Origin: Marinobacter aromaticivorans
GTDB lineage: Bacteria > Pseudomonadota > Gammaproteobacteria > Pseudomonadales > Oleiphilaceae
NCBI RefSeq assembly: GCF_002806975.1
Contig: NZ_NIHD01000009.1
Span: forward strand, 1-64,000
Direction of reading: 5' to 3'
DNA length: 64,000 bases
In this document: positions 1 to 8,483 of the stretch, one piece after another
Numbering within the stretch: the first letter of the stretch is position 1
Layout: each line of letters begins with the position of its first letter
Notes under the pieces: generated by a model
The model's database searches: none
What the model saw: only the letters and a program-made list of their open reading frames with translations
Told to the model about the DNA's origin: nothing
Position numbers and translations under genes: made by a program

Positions 1-297
1 GGCAGCATCAAGCCGCACACCAAGTTTGAGTGTGAGGTGTACGTATTGAGCAAGGACGAGGGTGGCCGTCATACTCCGTTCTTCAAGGGCTATCGTCCGC
101 AGTTCTACTTCCGTACCACTGACGTAACCGGTTCCTGTGAACTGCCGGAAGGCGTGGAAATGGTTATGCCGGGTGATAACGTGAAGATGGAAGTAACGCT
201 GATTGCTCCGATCGCCATGGAAGATGGCCTGCGCTTCGCGATTCGCGAAGGCGGTCGTACCGTTGGCGCCGGTGTTGTCGCGAAGATCATCGAGTAA
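1..297 (+). CDS. tuf: Elongation factor Tu, C-terminal part (5' truncated by window edge)
   Basis: EF-Tu delivers aminoacyl-tRNA to the ribosome as a GTP complex. Only the last 98 codons are present, read in frame from base 1 ([10 protein letters not shown]...) to TAA at 295-297. The segment is the C-terminal beta-barrel (domain III), with [10 protein letters not shown] and [12 protein letters not shown], which are almost invariant in bacterial EF-Tu. The GTPase domain lies upstream of the window. A strong hairpin terminator follows, so tuf closes the preceding (probably str) operon and the S10 operon begins from its own promoter. Confidence 0.97.
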   Translation, partial: GSIKPHTKFECEVYVLSKDEGGRHTPFFKGYRPQFYFRTTDVTGSCELPEGVEMVMPGDNVKMEVTLIAPIAMEDGLRFAIREGGRTVGAGVVAKIIE

Positions 298-314
298 TTC
301 ACTCGTTGCATCAG

Positions 315-345
315 AAAAAGGGGCTGATTTTGTCAGCCCCTTTTT
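315..345 (+). terminator. Rho-independent terminator after tuf
   Basis: A perfect 13-bp inverted repeat (315-327 with 333-345, loop of 5) forms an A-tract/GGGGCTGA/TCAGCCCC/T-tract hairpin. It is symmetrical at its A/T ends, but no opposite-strand gene uses it. It separates tuf from the S10 operon. Confidence 0.93.
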
Positions 346-394
346 CCGTTTCAGTCGCAATCGCCTCTCCTGGCCCGGTCAGTGACTATGCTTG

Positions 395-423
395 TTGACA
401 GGGTTGGGTATTATGCATACAAT
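395..423 (+). promoter_or_regulatory. Sigma-70 promoter of the S10 operon
   Basis: TTGACA at 395-400, a 17-base spacer, and TACAAT at 418-423 give a near-consensus promoter. Transcription would start near 430, leaving a leader of about 55 bases before rpsJ. The E. coli S10 leader that mediates L4 control is roughly three times longer, so that type of leader cannot be present here. Confidence 0.85.
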
Positions 424-484
424 GCGGCTCCTTTTTTTGAAGGTCGGCTAACAAGTAGCTGCTACGAGTGGAGTTTGGTGCATC

Positions 485-796
485 ATGCAAAGCCAAAAGA
501 TTCGAATCCGGTTGAAGGCGTTTGATTACCGCCTGATCGACCAGTCCACGCAGGAGATTGTCGATACCGCAAAGCGGACCGGCGCTCAGGTGCGTGGACC
601 TATCCCTCTGCCGACGCGGAAGGAAAAGTACACTATTCTGGTTTCTCCGCACGTCAACAAAGACGCGCGCGACCAGTATGAAATTCGTACTCACAAGCGT
701 TTGCTCGATATTGTTGAGCCAACGGAAAAGACAGTAGATGCTTTGATGAAGTTGGACCTGGCAGCAGGTGTAGACGTTCAGATTAGCCTCGGTTAA
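485..796 (+). CDS. rpsJ: 30S ribosomal protein S10 (NusE)
   Basis: S10 is a 30S head protein that also serves as NusE in antitermination complexes. The 103 residues match the E. coli length, and the sequence opens [19 protein letters not shown] and contains [26 protein letters not shown], the conserved S10 core. It is the first gene of the operon, about 55 bases downstream of the predicted start of transcription. Its stop codon lies inside a 20-base palindrome that begins the unusual spacer to rplC. Confidence 0.98.
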   Translation: MQSQKIRIRLKAFDYRLIDQSTQEIVDTAKRTGAQVRGPIPLPTRKEKYTILVSPHVNKDARDQYEIRTHKRLLDIVEPTEKTVDALMKLDLAAGVDVQISLG

Positions 797-812
797 TACC
801 GCCCGGTATTAA
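793..812 (+). repeat. Perfect palindrome across the rpsJ stop codon
   Basis: The 9-base arms 793-801 and 804-812 are exact reverse complements separated by CC. As RNA this makes an 8-bp hairpin with a GCCC loop. It has no T-run, so it is unlikely to be an intrinsic terminator. It lies directly before the rRNA-like segment at 816-858 and could isolate that structure or mark a processing or pausing point. Confidence 0.8.
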
Positions 813-815
813 TCT

Positions 816-869
816 GTGTAACTGTCCTAAGGCCATAGAGGGTGAGAGCCCCGTACACTATAGAGGTGA
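816..869 (+). promoter_or_regulatory. Putative 23S rRNA mimic (candidate L4-binding autoregulatory element) before rplC
   Basis: Bases 835-858 match a stretch of E. coli 23S rRNA domain I (roughly nucleotides 310-340, recalled from memory) at 22 of 24 positions, including AGGGTGA and AGCCCCGTACAC. The flanks can fold like the rRNA helices: GTGTA (816-820) pairs with TACAC (854-858), GTC (824-826) with GGC (831-833) and GGG (840-842) with CCC (849-851). Domain I helices in this area are the binding region of L4, which in E. coli represses the S10 operon. The rplC ribosome binding site AGAGG (862-866) follows the closing helix after three bases, and its context ATAGAGGTGA (860-869) nearly repeats 835-845. 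Function is inferred; the resemblance is visible. Confidence 0.6.
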
Positions 870-872
870 AAC

Positions 873-1511
873 ATGGCAATTGGTGTTGTCGGCCGCAAGG
901 CTGGTATGACCCGTATTTTTACGGAAGACGGGCAGGCGCTGCCTGTCACGGTGGTTGAGGTTGAGCCCAACCGCATTACTCAACTCAAGACTCTCGAAAA
1001 CGATGGGTATCGCGCTGTTCAGGTGACTGTAGGCTCGCGCCGTGCGTCACGAGTGACCAGGGCAGCGGCTGGGCATTTCGCCAAAGCCGGCGTGGAAGCT
1101 GGTCGTGGCGTTTGGGAGTTTCGTCTGGCTGATGGTGAAGGCGAAGATCTGGCTGCAGGTGGCGAAATTCTGGCAACCGTCTTTGAAGATGGTCAGCTTG
1201 TTGATGCTACCGGTCGCTCCAAGGGTAAGGGCTTCCAGGGCGGCGTAAAGCGCTGGAACTTCTCCATGCAGGACGCAACGCATGGTAACTCCCTGTCACA
1301 TCGTGCTCCGGGTTCTATCGGTCAGAACCAGACTCCGGGCAAGGTATTCAAGGGCAAAAAGATGGCGGGCCAGATGGGTAATGCACAGGTCACTGTGCAG
1401 AATCTCAAGATTGTCCGTGTCGACGCCGAGCGCAACCTCCTGCTTATCAGTGGTGCCGTGCCCGGCGCAACTGGCAGTGATGTTGTCATCAAGCCTGCAC
1501 TTAAAGCCTGA
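873..1511 (+). CDS. rplC: 50S ribosomal protein L3
   Basis: L3 is an early-assembly 50S protein whose long loop reaches towards the peptidyl transferase centre. The 212 residues compare with 209 in E. coli. The sequence begins [16 protein letters not shown] and carries the loop with [20 protein letters not shown] near residues 147-166. That loop includes the glutamine region (151-153) methylated by PrmB in E. coli. The start at 873 is preceded by AGAGG at 862-866, directly after the 23S-like spacer element, so rplC is the first gene that element would control. Confidence 0.98.
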   Translation: MAIGVVGRKAGMTRIFTEDGQALPVTVVEVEPNRITQLKTLENDGYRAVQVTVGSRRASRVTRAAAGHFAKAGVEAGRGVWEFRLADGEGEDLAAGGEILATVFEDGQLVDATGRSKGKGFQGGVKRWNFSMQDATHGNSLSHRAPGSIGQNQTPGKVFKGKKMAGQMGNAQVTVQNLKIVRVDAERNLLLISGAVPGATGSDVVIKPALKA

Positions 1512-1522
1512 GGAGCGGTTCG

Positions 1523-2128
1523 ATGGAATTGACAATTACAGGTAGCGGCAAGGGGATTTCTGTTTCCGAAGCTGCATTTGCCAAAGATTTTAACGAGTCA
1601 CTGGTTCATCAGGTCGTCACTGCCTATATGGCAGCCGGTCGTCAGGGTACCAAGGCTCAGAAGACCCGTTCAGAAGTCAGTGGTGGCGGTAAAAAACCAT
1701 GGCGTCAGAAGGGTACAGGTCGCGCACGTGCTGGTACTATTCGCAGCCCGATCTGGCGCTCCGGCGGCGTAACCTTTGCTGCCAAGCCCCGTGGTTATGA
1801 ACAGAAAGTTAACCGCAAGATGTACCGCGCCGCATTGCGGTCCATTTTCTCTGAGCTGGTTCGTCAGGAGCGCCTGGTGCTGGTTGATGATTTTGCAATC
1901 GACGCGCCCAAGACCAAGGTGTTTGCCTCCAAGCTGGCGGATCTGGGTGTGTCTAACGCCCTGATACTGACAGAAAGTGTTGAGCAGAACCTGCATCTGG
2001 CCTCGCGCAATGTCCCGCACGTTGATGTGCGTGATGTTGCAGGTCTGGATCCGGTTAGTCTGGTCGCCTTCGAGAAGGTTGTGGTGACTGTTCCCGCTCT
2101 TAAGAAGATCGAGGAGATGCTGGGATGA
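1523..2128 (+). CDS. rplD: 50S ribosomal protein L4
   Basis: L4 binds domain I of 23S rRNA, lines the exit tunnel with an extended loop, and in E. coli autoregulates the S10 operon. The 201 residues equal the E. coli length. The loop [20 protein letters not shown] at about residues 49-68 is diagnostic. It is translationally coupled to rplW by an ATGA overlap at 2125-2128. The rRNA-like element before rplC makes L4 the prime candidate regulator of this operon. Confidence 0.98.
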   Translation: MELTITGSGKGISVSEAAFAKDFNESLVHQVVTAYMAAGRQGTKAQKTRSEVSGGGKKPWRQKGTGRARAGTIRSPIWRSGGVTFAAKPRGYEQKVNRKMYRAALRSIFSELVRQERLVLVDDFAIDAPKTKVFASKLADLGVSNALILTESVEQNLHLASRNVPHVDVRDVAGLDPVSLVAFEKVVVTVPALKKIEEMLG

Positions 2129-2418
2129 ATCAGGAACGTATTTACAAGGTCCTTCTCGGACCTCACGTATCGGAGAAAGCCTCTCTGGTAGCCGAGCATG
2201 GTCAGGTGGTTTTCCGGGTCGCCCCGGACGCAACCAAGCCGGAGATCAAGAAGGCCGTTGAGCAGTTGTTCAACGTCACCGTAGAAGGTGTTCAGGTTCT
2301 GAACCGTAAGGGTAAGCTTAAGCGCACTATCCGCGGATTCGGCAAGCGTAATGACATTCGCAAGGCTTACGTAAAGCTGGCTGAAGGTCAGGACATCGAT
2401 TTTCTGGATGTGGAATAA
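2125..2418 (+). CDS. rplW: 50S ribosomal protein L23
   Basis: L23 sits at the exit of the nascent-chain tunnel and is the docking site for trigger factor and SRP. The 97 residues (100 in E. coli) include [11 protein letters not shown] and the C-terminal basic loop [23 protein letters not shown]. Its start overlaps the rplD stop by four bases, which implies coupled translation. Confidence 0.97.
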   Translation: MNQERIYKVLLGPHVSEKASLVAEHGQVVFRVAPDATKPEIKKAVEQLFNVTVEGVQVLNRKGKLKRTIRGFGKRNDIRKAYVKLAEGQDIDFLDVE

Positions 2419-2435
2419 GGTAAAGGGGTCGTAAT

Positions 2436-3263
2436 ATGCCGATCGTCAAAACCAAACCAACATCTGCCGGACGCCGTCACGTTGTAAAGCTTTACAACCC
2501 TGACCTGCACACAGGGCGCCCTTACGCACCGTTGGTTGAATCTCAGAGCAAGTCGGGTGGTCGTAACAATGCTGGCCGCATTACCTCCCGTCATGTTGGT
2601 GGTGGTCATAAACAGCACTACCGTATTATTGATTTCAAGCGGACCAAAGATGGTGTTCCAGCGACAATAGAGCGCATTGAATACGATCCGAACCGCTCGG
2701 CGCACATTGCGCTGATCAAGTATGCCGACGGCGAGCGCCGCTATATTATCGCTCCCAAAGGTATGCAGATCGGTGATCCTGTGCGTTCCGGAATCGACGC
2801 GCCTATCAAGGTAGGAAGCACATTGCCGCTGCGGAATATCCCGGTTGGTTCTGTGATCCATTGCGTTGAGCTCAAGCCTGGCAAAGGTGCTCAGCTGGCT
2901 CGCTCTGCGGGCGCATCCGTACAGCTGGTTGCCCGGGAAGGCGCTTATGCGACCATCCGCCTGCGTTCAGGTGAAATGCGTAAGGTGCTTGTTGATTGTC
3001 GTGCCACGTTGGGAGAGGTTTCCAACAGTGAGCACAGTCTCAAGCAGCTTGGCAAAGCGGGTGCATCACGTTGGCGTGGCAAGCGTCCAACAGTACGTGG
3101 TGTTGCTATGAACCCAGTTGACCACCCACATGGTGGTGGTGAAGGGCGTACCTCTGGCGGACGTCACCCGGTAACTCCGTGGGGTGTTCCGACCAAAGGG
3201 CATAAGACTCGTAAGAACAAGCGTACTGACCAAATGATAGTACGTCGTCGTTCAGCCAAGTAA
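2436..3263 (+). CDS. rplB: 50S ribosomal protein L2
   Basis: L2 is a universally conserved 50S protein needed for subunit association and peptidyl transfer. The 275 residues (273 in E. coli) contain [13 protein letters not shown], with His230 corresponding to the functionally important His229 of E. coli L2. Both the OB-like N-terminal and the SH3-like central domain sequences are recognisable, and the tail is strongly basic. It lies 17 bases after rplW in the S10 operon. Confidence 0.98.
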   Translation: MPIVKTKPTSAGRRHVVKLYNPDLHTGRPYAPLVESQSKSGGRNNAGRITSRHVGGGHKQHYRIIDFKRTKDGVPATIERIEYDPNRSAHIALIKYADGERRYIIAPKGMQIGDPVRSGIDAPIKVGSTLPLRNIPVGSVIHCVELKPGKGAQLARSAGASVQLVAREGAYATIRLRSGEMRKVLVDCRATLGEVSNSEHSLKQLGKAGASRWRGKRPTVRGVAMNPVDHPHGGGEGRTSGGRHPVTPWGVPTKGHKTRKNKRTDQMIVRRRSAK

Positions 3264-3286
3264 ACGACTACATAGAGGTAAATGCT

Positions 3287-3562
3287 GTGCCACGTTCTTT
3301 AAAGAAAGGTCCTTTTATAGACCTGCATCTGTTGAAGAAGGTCGAGGCAGCTCTGGAAGCAAACGATAAGCGACCGATCAAGACCTGGTCCCGTCGCTCA
3401 ACGATTTTTCCGGAGTTCGTAGGCCTGACCATCGCAGTCCACAACGGCAGGCAACACGTGCCGGTTTATGTCACCGAAGACATGGTCGGGCATAAACTGG
3501 GTGAGTTCGCGGCGACGCGCACTTATCGTGGCCATGCGGCCGACAAGAAAGCTAAACGCTGA
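3287..3562 (+). CDS. rpsS: 30S ribosomal protein S19
   Basis: S19 forms the S13-S19 pair at the top of the 30S head next to the A-site tRNA. The 91 residues begin [18 protein letters not shown] after a GTG start at 3287, preceded by AGAGG at 3273-3277. GTG is chosen because it gives the standard N terminus. The core [22 protein letters not shown] is typical. Confidence 0.97.
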   Translation: MPRSLKKGPFIDLHLLKKVEAALEANDKRPIKTWSRRSTIFPEFVGLTIAVHNGRQHVPVYVTEDMVGHKLGEFAATRTYRGHAADKKAKR

Positions 3563-3579
3563 TTGTGAGGGGAATAGAA

Positions 3580-3912
3580 ATGGAAGTAGCAGCCAAGTAC
3601 AAGGGCGCTCGCCTCTCAGCTCAGAAGGCCCGTCTTGTCGCCGACCAGGTCCGCGGCAAGGCTGTTGAGGACGCCCTGAACATTCTGACTTTCAGCCCAA
3701 AGAAGGCGGCGGTGATTATCAAGAAAGCTCTTGAGTCTGCCATCGCCAACGCTGAGCACAACGAAGGTCTGGACGTTGACGAACTGCGGGTTTCCACCGT
3801 CATGGTGGATGAGGGCCCGACGCTCAAGCGAATCAAGGCTCGAGCCAAGGGGCGCGCTGACAGAATCATGAAGCGCACCTGCCATATCACCGTCAAGGTC
3901 GCCGACAAGTAG
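3580..3912 (+). CDS. rplV: 50S ribosomal protein L22
   Basis: L22 contacts all domains of 23S rRNA, and its hairpin lines the exit tunnel near the macrolide site. The ATG at 3580, preceded by GAGGGG, gives [19 protein letters not shown] and 110 residues, exactly the E. coli length. An upstream in-frame GTG at 3565 would add a non-conserved MRGIE and consume the ribosome binding site, so it is rejected. The beta-hairpin region [20 protein letters not shown] is visible near residues 80-100. Confidence 0.97.
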   Translation: MEVAAKYKGARLSAQKARLVADQVRGKAVEDALNILTFSPKKAAVIIKKALESAIANAEHNEGLDVDELRVSTVMVDEGPTLKRIKARAKGRADRIMKRTCHITVKVADK

Positions 3913-3923
3913 GAGATGCTCAG

Positions 3924-4607
3924 ATGGGTCATAAAGTAAATCCAACCGGCATGCGCCTGGGTGTGATCAAAGAGCACAACTCAGTATGGTATGCCGATAA
4001 AAAGGAATACGCGAAAAACCTGTTGAACGACATTCAGGTTCGTGAATTCCTCGACAAGCGTCTTGAGAAAGCGTCTGTCAGCAAGATTGTGATCGAGCGC
4101 CCTGCTCAGAACGCCCGTATCACGATTCATACTGCCCGCCCCGGTATTGTTATCGGTAAGAAGGGTGAAGATGTTGACCGTCTGCGCCGTGAAGTCGGCG
4201 AGATGATGGGCGTGCCTGTGCACATCAACATTGAAGAAGTCCGCAAGCCGGATCTGGATGCCCGCCTGGTAGCGCAAAACGTTGCCGGCCAGCTGGAGCG
4301 TCGTGTGATGTTCCGTCGCGCCATGAAGCGCGCGGTACAAAACGCCATGCGCCAGGGCGCCAAGGGTATCAAGATTCAGGTTGGCGGTCGTCTCGGGGGA
4401 GCTGAAATTGCCCGTTCCGAGTGGTATCGCGAAGGTCGTGTTCCACTGCACACACTGCGTGCAGATATTGATTACGCAACCTACGAAGCGCATACCACTT
4501 ACGGCGTAATCGGCGTCAAGGTATGGATCTTCAAAGGTGAGATTCTTGGTGGTATGGAGCAGGTCCGTGCCGACAAGAAAGCCTCTGGGAAGAAAGGTTC
4601 TAAGTAA
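3924..4607 (+). CDS. rpsC: 30S ribosomal protein S3
   Basis: S3 lies at the mRNA entry channel and contributes to the ribosomal helicase. The 227 residues (233 in E. coli) begin [16 protein letters not shown] domain with the loop GKKG at residues 78-81 is followed by the C-terminal domain with [20 protein letters not shown]. It is the longest gene of the S10 operon apart from rplB and is followed 12 bases later by rplP. Confidence 0.98.
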   Translation: MGHKVNPTGMRLGVIKEHNSVWYADKKEYAKNLLNDIQVREFLDKRLEKASVSKIVIERPAQNARITIHTARPGIVIGKKGEDVDRLRREVGEMMGVPVHINIEEVRKPDLDARLVAQNVAGQLERRVMFRRAMKRAVQNAMRQGAKGIKIQVGGRLGGAEIARSEWYREGRVPLHTLRADIDYATYEAHTTYGVIGVKVWIFKGEILGGMEQVRADKKASGKKGSK

Positions 4608-4619
4608 AGGGGCAATCTT

Positions 4620-5033
4620 ATGCTGCAACCAAAACGCACCAAATTTCGCAAGGTAATGAAAGGCCGTAACACCGGTCTTGCCCACCGCGCTAACAAGGTG
4701 AGCTTCGGTGAATACGGATTGAAGGCCACCAGTCGCGGGCGTATAACAGCGCGCCAGATTGAAGCCGCACGTCGAACCATGACCCGTAAGATCAAGCGGG
4801 GTGGTAAGATCTGGATCCGCGTCTTCCCGGACAAGCCGATCACCGGCAAGCCCCTGGAAGTTCGTATGGGTAAAGGTAAGGGTTCTGTCGAGTATTGGGT
4901 GGCTGAGATTCAGCCAGGCCGCATGCTCTATGAGATGGAAGGTGTGGCGGAAGATATCGCCCGCGAAGCTTTCACTCTCGCTGCTGCCAAGCTGCCAGTA
5001 CAGACCACCTTTGTAACGAGGACGGTGATGTGA
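4620..5033 (+). CDS. rplP: 50S ribosomal protein L16
   Basis: L16 is a late-assembly 50S protein that organises the A-site tRNA elbow region. The 137 residues (136 in E. coli) begin [17 protein letters not shown] and contain [13 protein letters not shown] and [20 protein letters not shown]. In E. coli an Arg in the RMGKGKG region is hydroxylated by YcfD/RoxA, and that region is intact here. The stop codon TGA overlaps the rpmC ATG. Confidence 0.98.
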   Translation: MLQPKRTKFRKVMKGRNTGLAHRANKVSFGEYGLKATSRGRITARQIEAARRTMTRKIKRGGKIWIRVFPDKPITGKPLEVRMGKGKGSVEYWVAEIQPGRMLYEMEGVAEDIAREAFTLAAAKLPVQTTFVTRTVM

Positions 5034-5224
5034 TGAAAGCAACAGAGCTGCGTGCAAAGTCAGCCGAGGAGCTGAAGCAAGAGCTGATCGGACTCCTGAA
5101 GGAGCAGTTCAACCTGCGTATGCGTAAAGCAACAGGTCAGCTGAATCAGTCTCATCTCCTCTCAGGGGTGAAGCGTGATATTGCTCGCGTGAAAACAGTA
5201 TTGAACGAAAAGGCAGGACAGTAA
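5033..5224 (+). CDS. rpmC: 50S ribosomal protein L29
   Basis: L29 is a small alpha-helical protein beside L23 at the tunnel exit. Starting at the ATG that overlaps the rplP stop (TGATG, 5031-5035) gives [16 protein letters not shown] and 63 residues, the E. coli length. A GTG one codon earlier is possible but would only add a second methionine. The motif [13 protein letters not shown] is characteristic. Confidence 0.96.
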   Translation: MKATELRAKSAEELKQELIGLLKEQFNLRMRKATGQLNQSHLLSGVKRDIARVKTVLNEKAGQ

Positions 5225-5225
5225 C

Positions 5226-5492
5226 ATGACCGAAGCTACCAAAACTGCCAGAACTCTGAGCGGCAAGGTCGTGAGCAACAAGATGGAGAAATCCATCGTG
5301 GTACTGGTTGAGCGCCAGGTTAAGCATCCTCTGTACGGAAAGTACATGAAGCGTTCAACCAAGATTCACGCTCACGATGAGAGCAACCAGTGCAATATCG
5401 GTGACACCGTGACCATTCAGGAAACCCGCCCGGTCTCCAAGACCAAAAGCTGGGCCCTGGTCGAAGTCACCGAACATGCAGCCAAGGTGTAA
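5226..5492 (+). CDS. rpsQ: 30S ribosomal protein S17
   Basis: S17 is a primary 16S rRNA binding protein with an OB fold. The 88 residues (84 in E. coli) include [20 protein letters not shown] and [18 protein letters not shown], the standard S17 core. It starts one base after rpmC and closes the S10 gene set. The gap to rplN is only 18 bases with no visible terminator, so S10 and spc genes are probably co-transcribed. Confidence 0.97.
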   Translation: MTEATKTARTLSGKVVSNKMEKSIVVLVERQVKHPLYGKYMKRSTKIHAHDESNQCNIGDTVTIQETRPVSKTKSWALVEVTEHAAKV

Positions 5493-5510
5493 GACGCCCG
5501 GAGAACAACC

Positions 5511-5879
5511 ATGATTCAGACTCAGACAATGCTTGAAGTCGCGGATAACAGCGGTGCGCGTCAGGTGATGTGCATCAAGGTCCTGGGCGGTTCACACCGG
5601 CGTTATGCCAGCGTTGGGGATATTATCAAGGTGACCGTCAAGGAAGCCATTCCCCGCGGCAAGGTGAAGAAAGGCCAGGTACTGAAGGCTGTTGTCGTGC
5701 GCACCCGCAAGGGTGTTCGCCGTCCTGACGGGTCGCTGATCCGTTTTGACGGTAACGCGGCTGTACTTCTGAACAATCAGGACGCACCCATTGGTACCCG
5801 TATCTTCGGACCGGTTACCCGTGAACTGCGTAACGAGAAGTTCATGAAAATTATATCACTGGCACCCGAAGTACTTTAA
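5511..5879 (+). CDS. rplN: 50S ribosomal protein L14
   Basis: L14 lies at the subunit interface and is the target of the silencing factor RsfS. The 122 residues begin [27 protein letters not shown], the strongly conserved L14 start (123 residues in E. coli). It is the first gene of the classical spc operon order, preceded by the ribosome binding site GGAGAA. No separate promoter stands out in the 18-base spacer. Confidence 0.98.
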   Translation: MIQTQTMLEVADNSGARQVMCIKVLGGSHRRYASVGDIIKVTVKEAIPRGKVKKGQVLKAVVVRTRKGVRRPDGSLIRFDGNAAVLLNNQDAPIGTRIFGPVTRELRNEKFMKIISLAPEVL

Positions 5880-5896
5880 AGGACCAGAGGCCGGTT

Positions 5897-6217
5897 ATGA
5901 AAAAGATCAAACGAGATGACGAAGTAATCGTCACCACGGGGAAAGACAAAGGTAAACGTGGTAAAGTCCTGAAGGTTCAGGATGATGGCCGGGTGGTTGT
6001 TTCAGGGATCAACATGATCAAGAAGCACACCAAGCCAAACCCGATGCTGGGCACCCCGGGTGGCATCGTCGAAAAAGAAGCACCTATCCAGGCTTCCAAC
6101 GTGGCTATTTTTAATCCGCAGACCGGCAAGGCCGATCGTGTCGGCTTCCAGATCAAGGAAGACGGTGCCAAAGTGCGGATCTTCAAAGCTACGAACGAAG
6201 CTGTCGATAACCAGTAA
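5897..6217 (+). CDS. rplX: 50S ribosomal protein L24
   Basis: L24 starts 50S assembly by binding the 5' end of 23S rRNA. The 106 residues (104 in E. coli) carry the KOW-type motif [20 protein letters not shown] near the N terminus and the [15 protein letters not shown] region. It follows rplN by 17 bases and is followed closely by rplE. Confidence 0.97.
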   Translation: MKKIKRDDEVIVTTGKDKGKRGKVLKVQDDGRVVVSGINMIKKHTKPNPMLGTPGGIVEKEAPIQASNVAIFNPQTGKADRVGFQIKEDGAKVRIFKATNEAVDNQ

Positions 6218-6232
6218 GCGGTGGTGGTTACG

Positions 6233-6772
6233 ATGCTTAACATGAAAGAGCAGTACAGCAAGGAAGTGGTACCCGCCCTGCAGAAAGAGTTCAGTTACAA
6301 GAACATCATGCAGGTGCCGCGTATCGAAAAGATTACCCTGAACATGGGTGTCGGCGAAGCGGTCGGTGACAAAAAGCTGATTGAGAATGCCGTGGCGGAT
6401 CTTGAGCGCCTGGCCGGTCAGAAAGCCGTTGTCACCAAGGCGCGTAAATCCGTTGCGGGTTTCAAGATCCGTGAAGGTTGGCCAATTGGTTGTAAAGTTA
6501 CCCTGCGTGGCGAGCGCATGTGGGACTTCTTTGACCGTCTGGTGCACATTGCGGTTCCCCGCATTCGTGACTTCCGCGGTCTGAATCCCAAGTCCTTTGA
6601 CGGGCGCGGTAACTACAGCATGGGTGTGCGTGAGCAGATTATCTTCCCCGAGATCGAGTACGACAAAGTCGACAAGATCCGCGGTCTGGATATCACCATT
6701 ACCACCAGTGCCGATACCGACGATGAAGGTCGCGAGCTGTTGAAAGCTTTCGGCTTTCCGTTCAAGCGATAA
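6233..6772 (+). CDS. rplE: 50S ribosomal protein L5
   Basis: L5 binds 5S rRNA in the central protuberance and bridges to S13. Starting at ATG 6233 gives [20 protein letters not shown] and 179 residues, the E. coli length. GTG codons at 6221 and 6224 would extend it by a few non-conserved residues and remove the GGTGG ribosome binding site, so they are less likely. The motif [15 protein letters not shown] is diagnostic. In E. coli S8 represses the spc operon at this gene's start; I could not identify an S8 target here. Confidence 0.96.
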   Translation: MLNMKEQYSKEVVPALQKEFSYKNIMQVPRIEKITLNMGVGEAVGDKKLIENAVADLERLAGQKAVVTKARKSVAGFKIREGWPIGCKVTLRGERMWDFFDRLVHIAVPRIRDFRGLNPKSFDGRGNYSMGVREQIIFPEIEYDKVDKIRGLDITITTSADTDDEGRELLKAFGFPFKR

Positions 6773-6784
6773 GGAACGAGAGTA

Positions 6785-7090
6785 ATGGCAAAGGTTTCAA
6801 TGAAAAACCGTGAGCTCAAGCGCGAGCAGACCGTTGCAAAATATGCAGCGAAGCGTGCTGAGCTCAAGGCGATTATCAAGAACCCGAATACCAGCGATGA
6901 TGACCGTTGGGATGCACAGATGAAGCTGCAACAGCTTCCTCGCGATGCTTCTCCTTCGCGTCTTCGTAATCGTTGCCAGGTGACTGGTCGGCCCCACGGT
7001 GTTCTGCGCAAGTTCGAGCTTTCACGGATTAAACTCCGTGAATACGGCATGCGTGGTGACGTTCCGGGCCTGACCAAGGCAAGCTGGTAA
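6785..7090 (+). CDS. rpsN: 30S ribosomal protein S14 (zinc-independent form)
   Basis: S14 stabilises the 30S head near the P site. The 101 residues equal the E. coli length. The CxxC pairs of the zinc-binding type are absent; the single Cys near the C terminus lies in [20 protein letters not shown]. This is therefore the long C-minus paralogue usual in gammaproteobacteria. It ends GLTKASW as expected. An 88-base structured spacer follows before rpsH. Confidence 0.97.
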   Translation: MAKVSMKNRELKREQTVAKYAAKRAELKAIIKNPNTSDDDRWDAQMKLQQLPRDASPSRLRNRCQVTGRPHGVLRKFELSRIKLREYGMRGDVPGLTKASW

Positions 7091-7099
7091 GATTGGCGG

Positions 7100-7115
7100 C
7101 CTGACTTCGGTCAGG
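7100..7115 (+). other. UUCG-capped hairpin in the rpsN-rpsH spacer
   Basis: CCTGAC (7100-7105) and GTCAGG (7110-7115) close a TTCG loop, an exceptionally stable RNA tetraloop. Further downstream (about 7120-7155) a second GC-rich fold is possible, with AGCGG and CCGCT arms enclosed by GTTG and CAAC. There is no T-run, so this is not a typical terminator. It precedes the S8 gene and may affect its translation or mRNA processing. Confidence 0.6.
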
Positions 7116-7178
7116 TGCCTGTTGGTAAGCGGTGCGGCAAGCCGCTGCACAACTAAAAAGATCAGGAGCCTCATACCA

Positions 7179-7571
7179 ATGAGTATGCAAGATACGCTTG
7201 CGGATATGGTAACCCGTATACGCAACGCCCAGATGGCATCGAAAGCAGACGTTACGATGCCGTCTTCAAAGATGAAAGTCTCCGTAGCCCAGGTCCTTAA
7301 GGACGAAGGTTACGTAGCAGATTTTTCCGTTTCAGCTGATGCGAAGCCCGAGCTGACGATCACTCTCAAATACTTCGGTGGCAAGCCGGTTATTGAGCAG
7401 ATCAAGCGGGTTAGCCGTCCAAGCCTGCGCCAGTACAAAGGCGCCGGGGCACTGCCGAAGGTATCCGGCGGTTTGGGAGTCGCGATTGTCTCTACGTCCA
7501 AGGGCGTTATGACAGACCGCGCCGCACGTGCTGCCGGCGTGGGTGGCGAAGTCATCTGCACCGTATTCTAG
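7179..7571 (+). CDS. rpsH: 30S ribosomal protein S8
   Basis: S8 is a primary 16S binding protein and the known translational repressor of the spc operon in E. coli. The ATG at 7179, preceded by AGGAG at 7164-7168, gives [18 protein letters not shown] and 130 residues, the E. coli length. A longer in-frame extension to 7122 has no conserved sequence. It is preceded by an 88-base spacer containing stable RNA hairpins. Confidence 0.97.
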   Translation: MSMQDTLADMVTRIRNAQMASKADVTMPSSKMKVSVAQVLKDEGYVADFSVSADAKPELTITLKYFGGKPVIEQIKRVSRPSLRQYKGAGALPKVSGGLGVAIVSTSKGVMTDRAARAAGVGGEVICTVF

Positions 7572-7580
7572 GAGAATCAC

Positions 7581-8114
7581 ATGTCCAGGGTTGCCAATAA
7601 TCCTGTCGTGCTGCCTTCCGGTGTTGAGGTTAAGCTGAACGGACAGGAAATTAGTGTTAAGGGCTCCAAAGGAGCGCTTGAGTTTTCAATTCACCAGGCG
7701 GTTGAAGTAAAACAGGAAGAAAATGTTCTTCGCTTTGCTGCCCGTGACAGTGCCCAAAAGTCCCGCGCTCTTGCCGGTACAACTCGCGCATTGGTCAATA
7801 ATATGGTGACCGGTGTGTCCGCAGGCTGGGAGCGCAGGCTCCAACTGACGGGCGTAGGTTACCGGGCCCAGGCGCAAGGTAAGAAGCTCAATCTGACGCT
7901 GGGTTTTTCTCACCCGGTTGAGTATGAGCTGCCCGAGGGGATTACCGCAGAAACTCCGTCCAACACGGAAATTGTCATTCGCGGTATCGACAAGCAACAG
8001 GTTGGCCACGTCGCTGCGGAAATCCGCGCGTTCCGTCCGCCCGAGCCTTACAAGGGCAAAGGTGTTCGGTATGCGGATGAGCAGGTAAGACGCAAAGAAG
8101 CCAAGAAGAAATAA
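7581..8114 (+). CDS. rplF: 50S ribosomal protein L6
   Basis: L6 sits near the factor-binding site at the base of the L7/L12 stalk. The 177 residues match E. coli. The two tandem L6 folds are visible, and the C-terminal signature [14 protein letters not shown] (about residues 154-167) is intact. The gene begins nine bases after rpsH. Confidence 0.98.
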   Translation: MSRVANNPVVLPSGVEVKLNGQEISVKGSKGALEFSIHQAVEVKQEENVLRFAARDSAQKSRALAGTTRALVNNMVTGVSAGWERRLQLTGVGYRAQAQGKKLNLTLGFSHPVEYELPEGITAETPSNTEIVIRGIDKQQVGHVAAEIRAFRPPEPYKGKGVRYADEQVRRKEAKKK

Positions 8115-8123
8115 GGCGGGACT

Positions 8124-8471
8124 ATGAGCGCGAATAACGAAAGATTGCGTCGCGCACGCAAAGTGCGCATGAAGATCCGTGAACTGGGTACGACACGCCT
8201 GTGCGTGCATCGCACCCCGCGTCATATGTACGCCCAGGTCACGACAGCAGATGGCAGCCAGGTGATTGCCACTGCCTCCACGTTGGATAAGGAATTGCGC
8301 CAGGGTGCAACCGGTAACGTGGACGCCGCCAAAAAGGTGGGCCAGCTGATTGCTGAGCGTGCCAAGGCGGCAGGTATCGAGCAGGTCGCTTTTGACCGCT
8401 CCGGTTACCGTTATCATGGTCGTGTTCAGGCTTTGGCCGACGCTGCCCGTGAAGCTGGCTTGCAATTCTAA
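8124..8471 (+). CDS. rplR: 50S ribosomal protein L18
   Basis: L18 binds 5S rRNA together with L5. The 115 residues (117 in E. coli) start [21 protein letters not shown] and contain [15 protein letters not shown] and [20 protein letters not shown], the latter being the L18 signature. It lies nine bases after rplF. Confidence 0.97.
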   Translation: MSANNERLRRARKVRMKIRELGTTRLCVHRTPRHMYAQVTTADGSQVIATASTLDKELRQGATGNVDAAKKVGQLIAERAKAAGIEQVAFDRSGYRYHGRVQALADAAREAGLQF

Positions 8472-8483
8472 GAGGTGGAGAAG

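Noticed and set aside
5880..6250. E. coli-type S8 repressor site at the start of rplE
   Set aside because: I could not recognise the S8 core helix around the rplX-rplE junction; structure comparison would be needed to exclude it fully.
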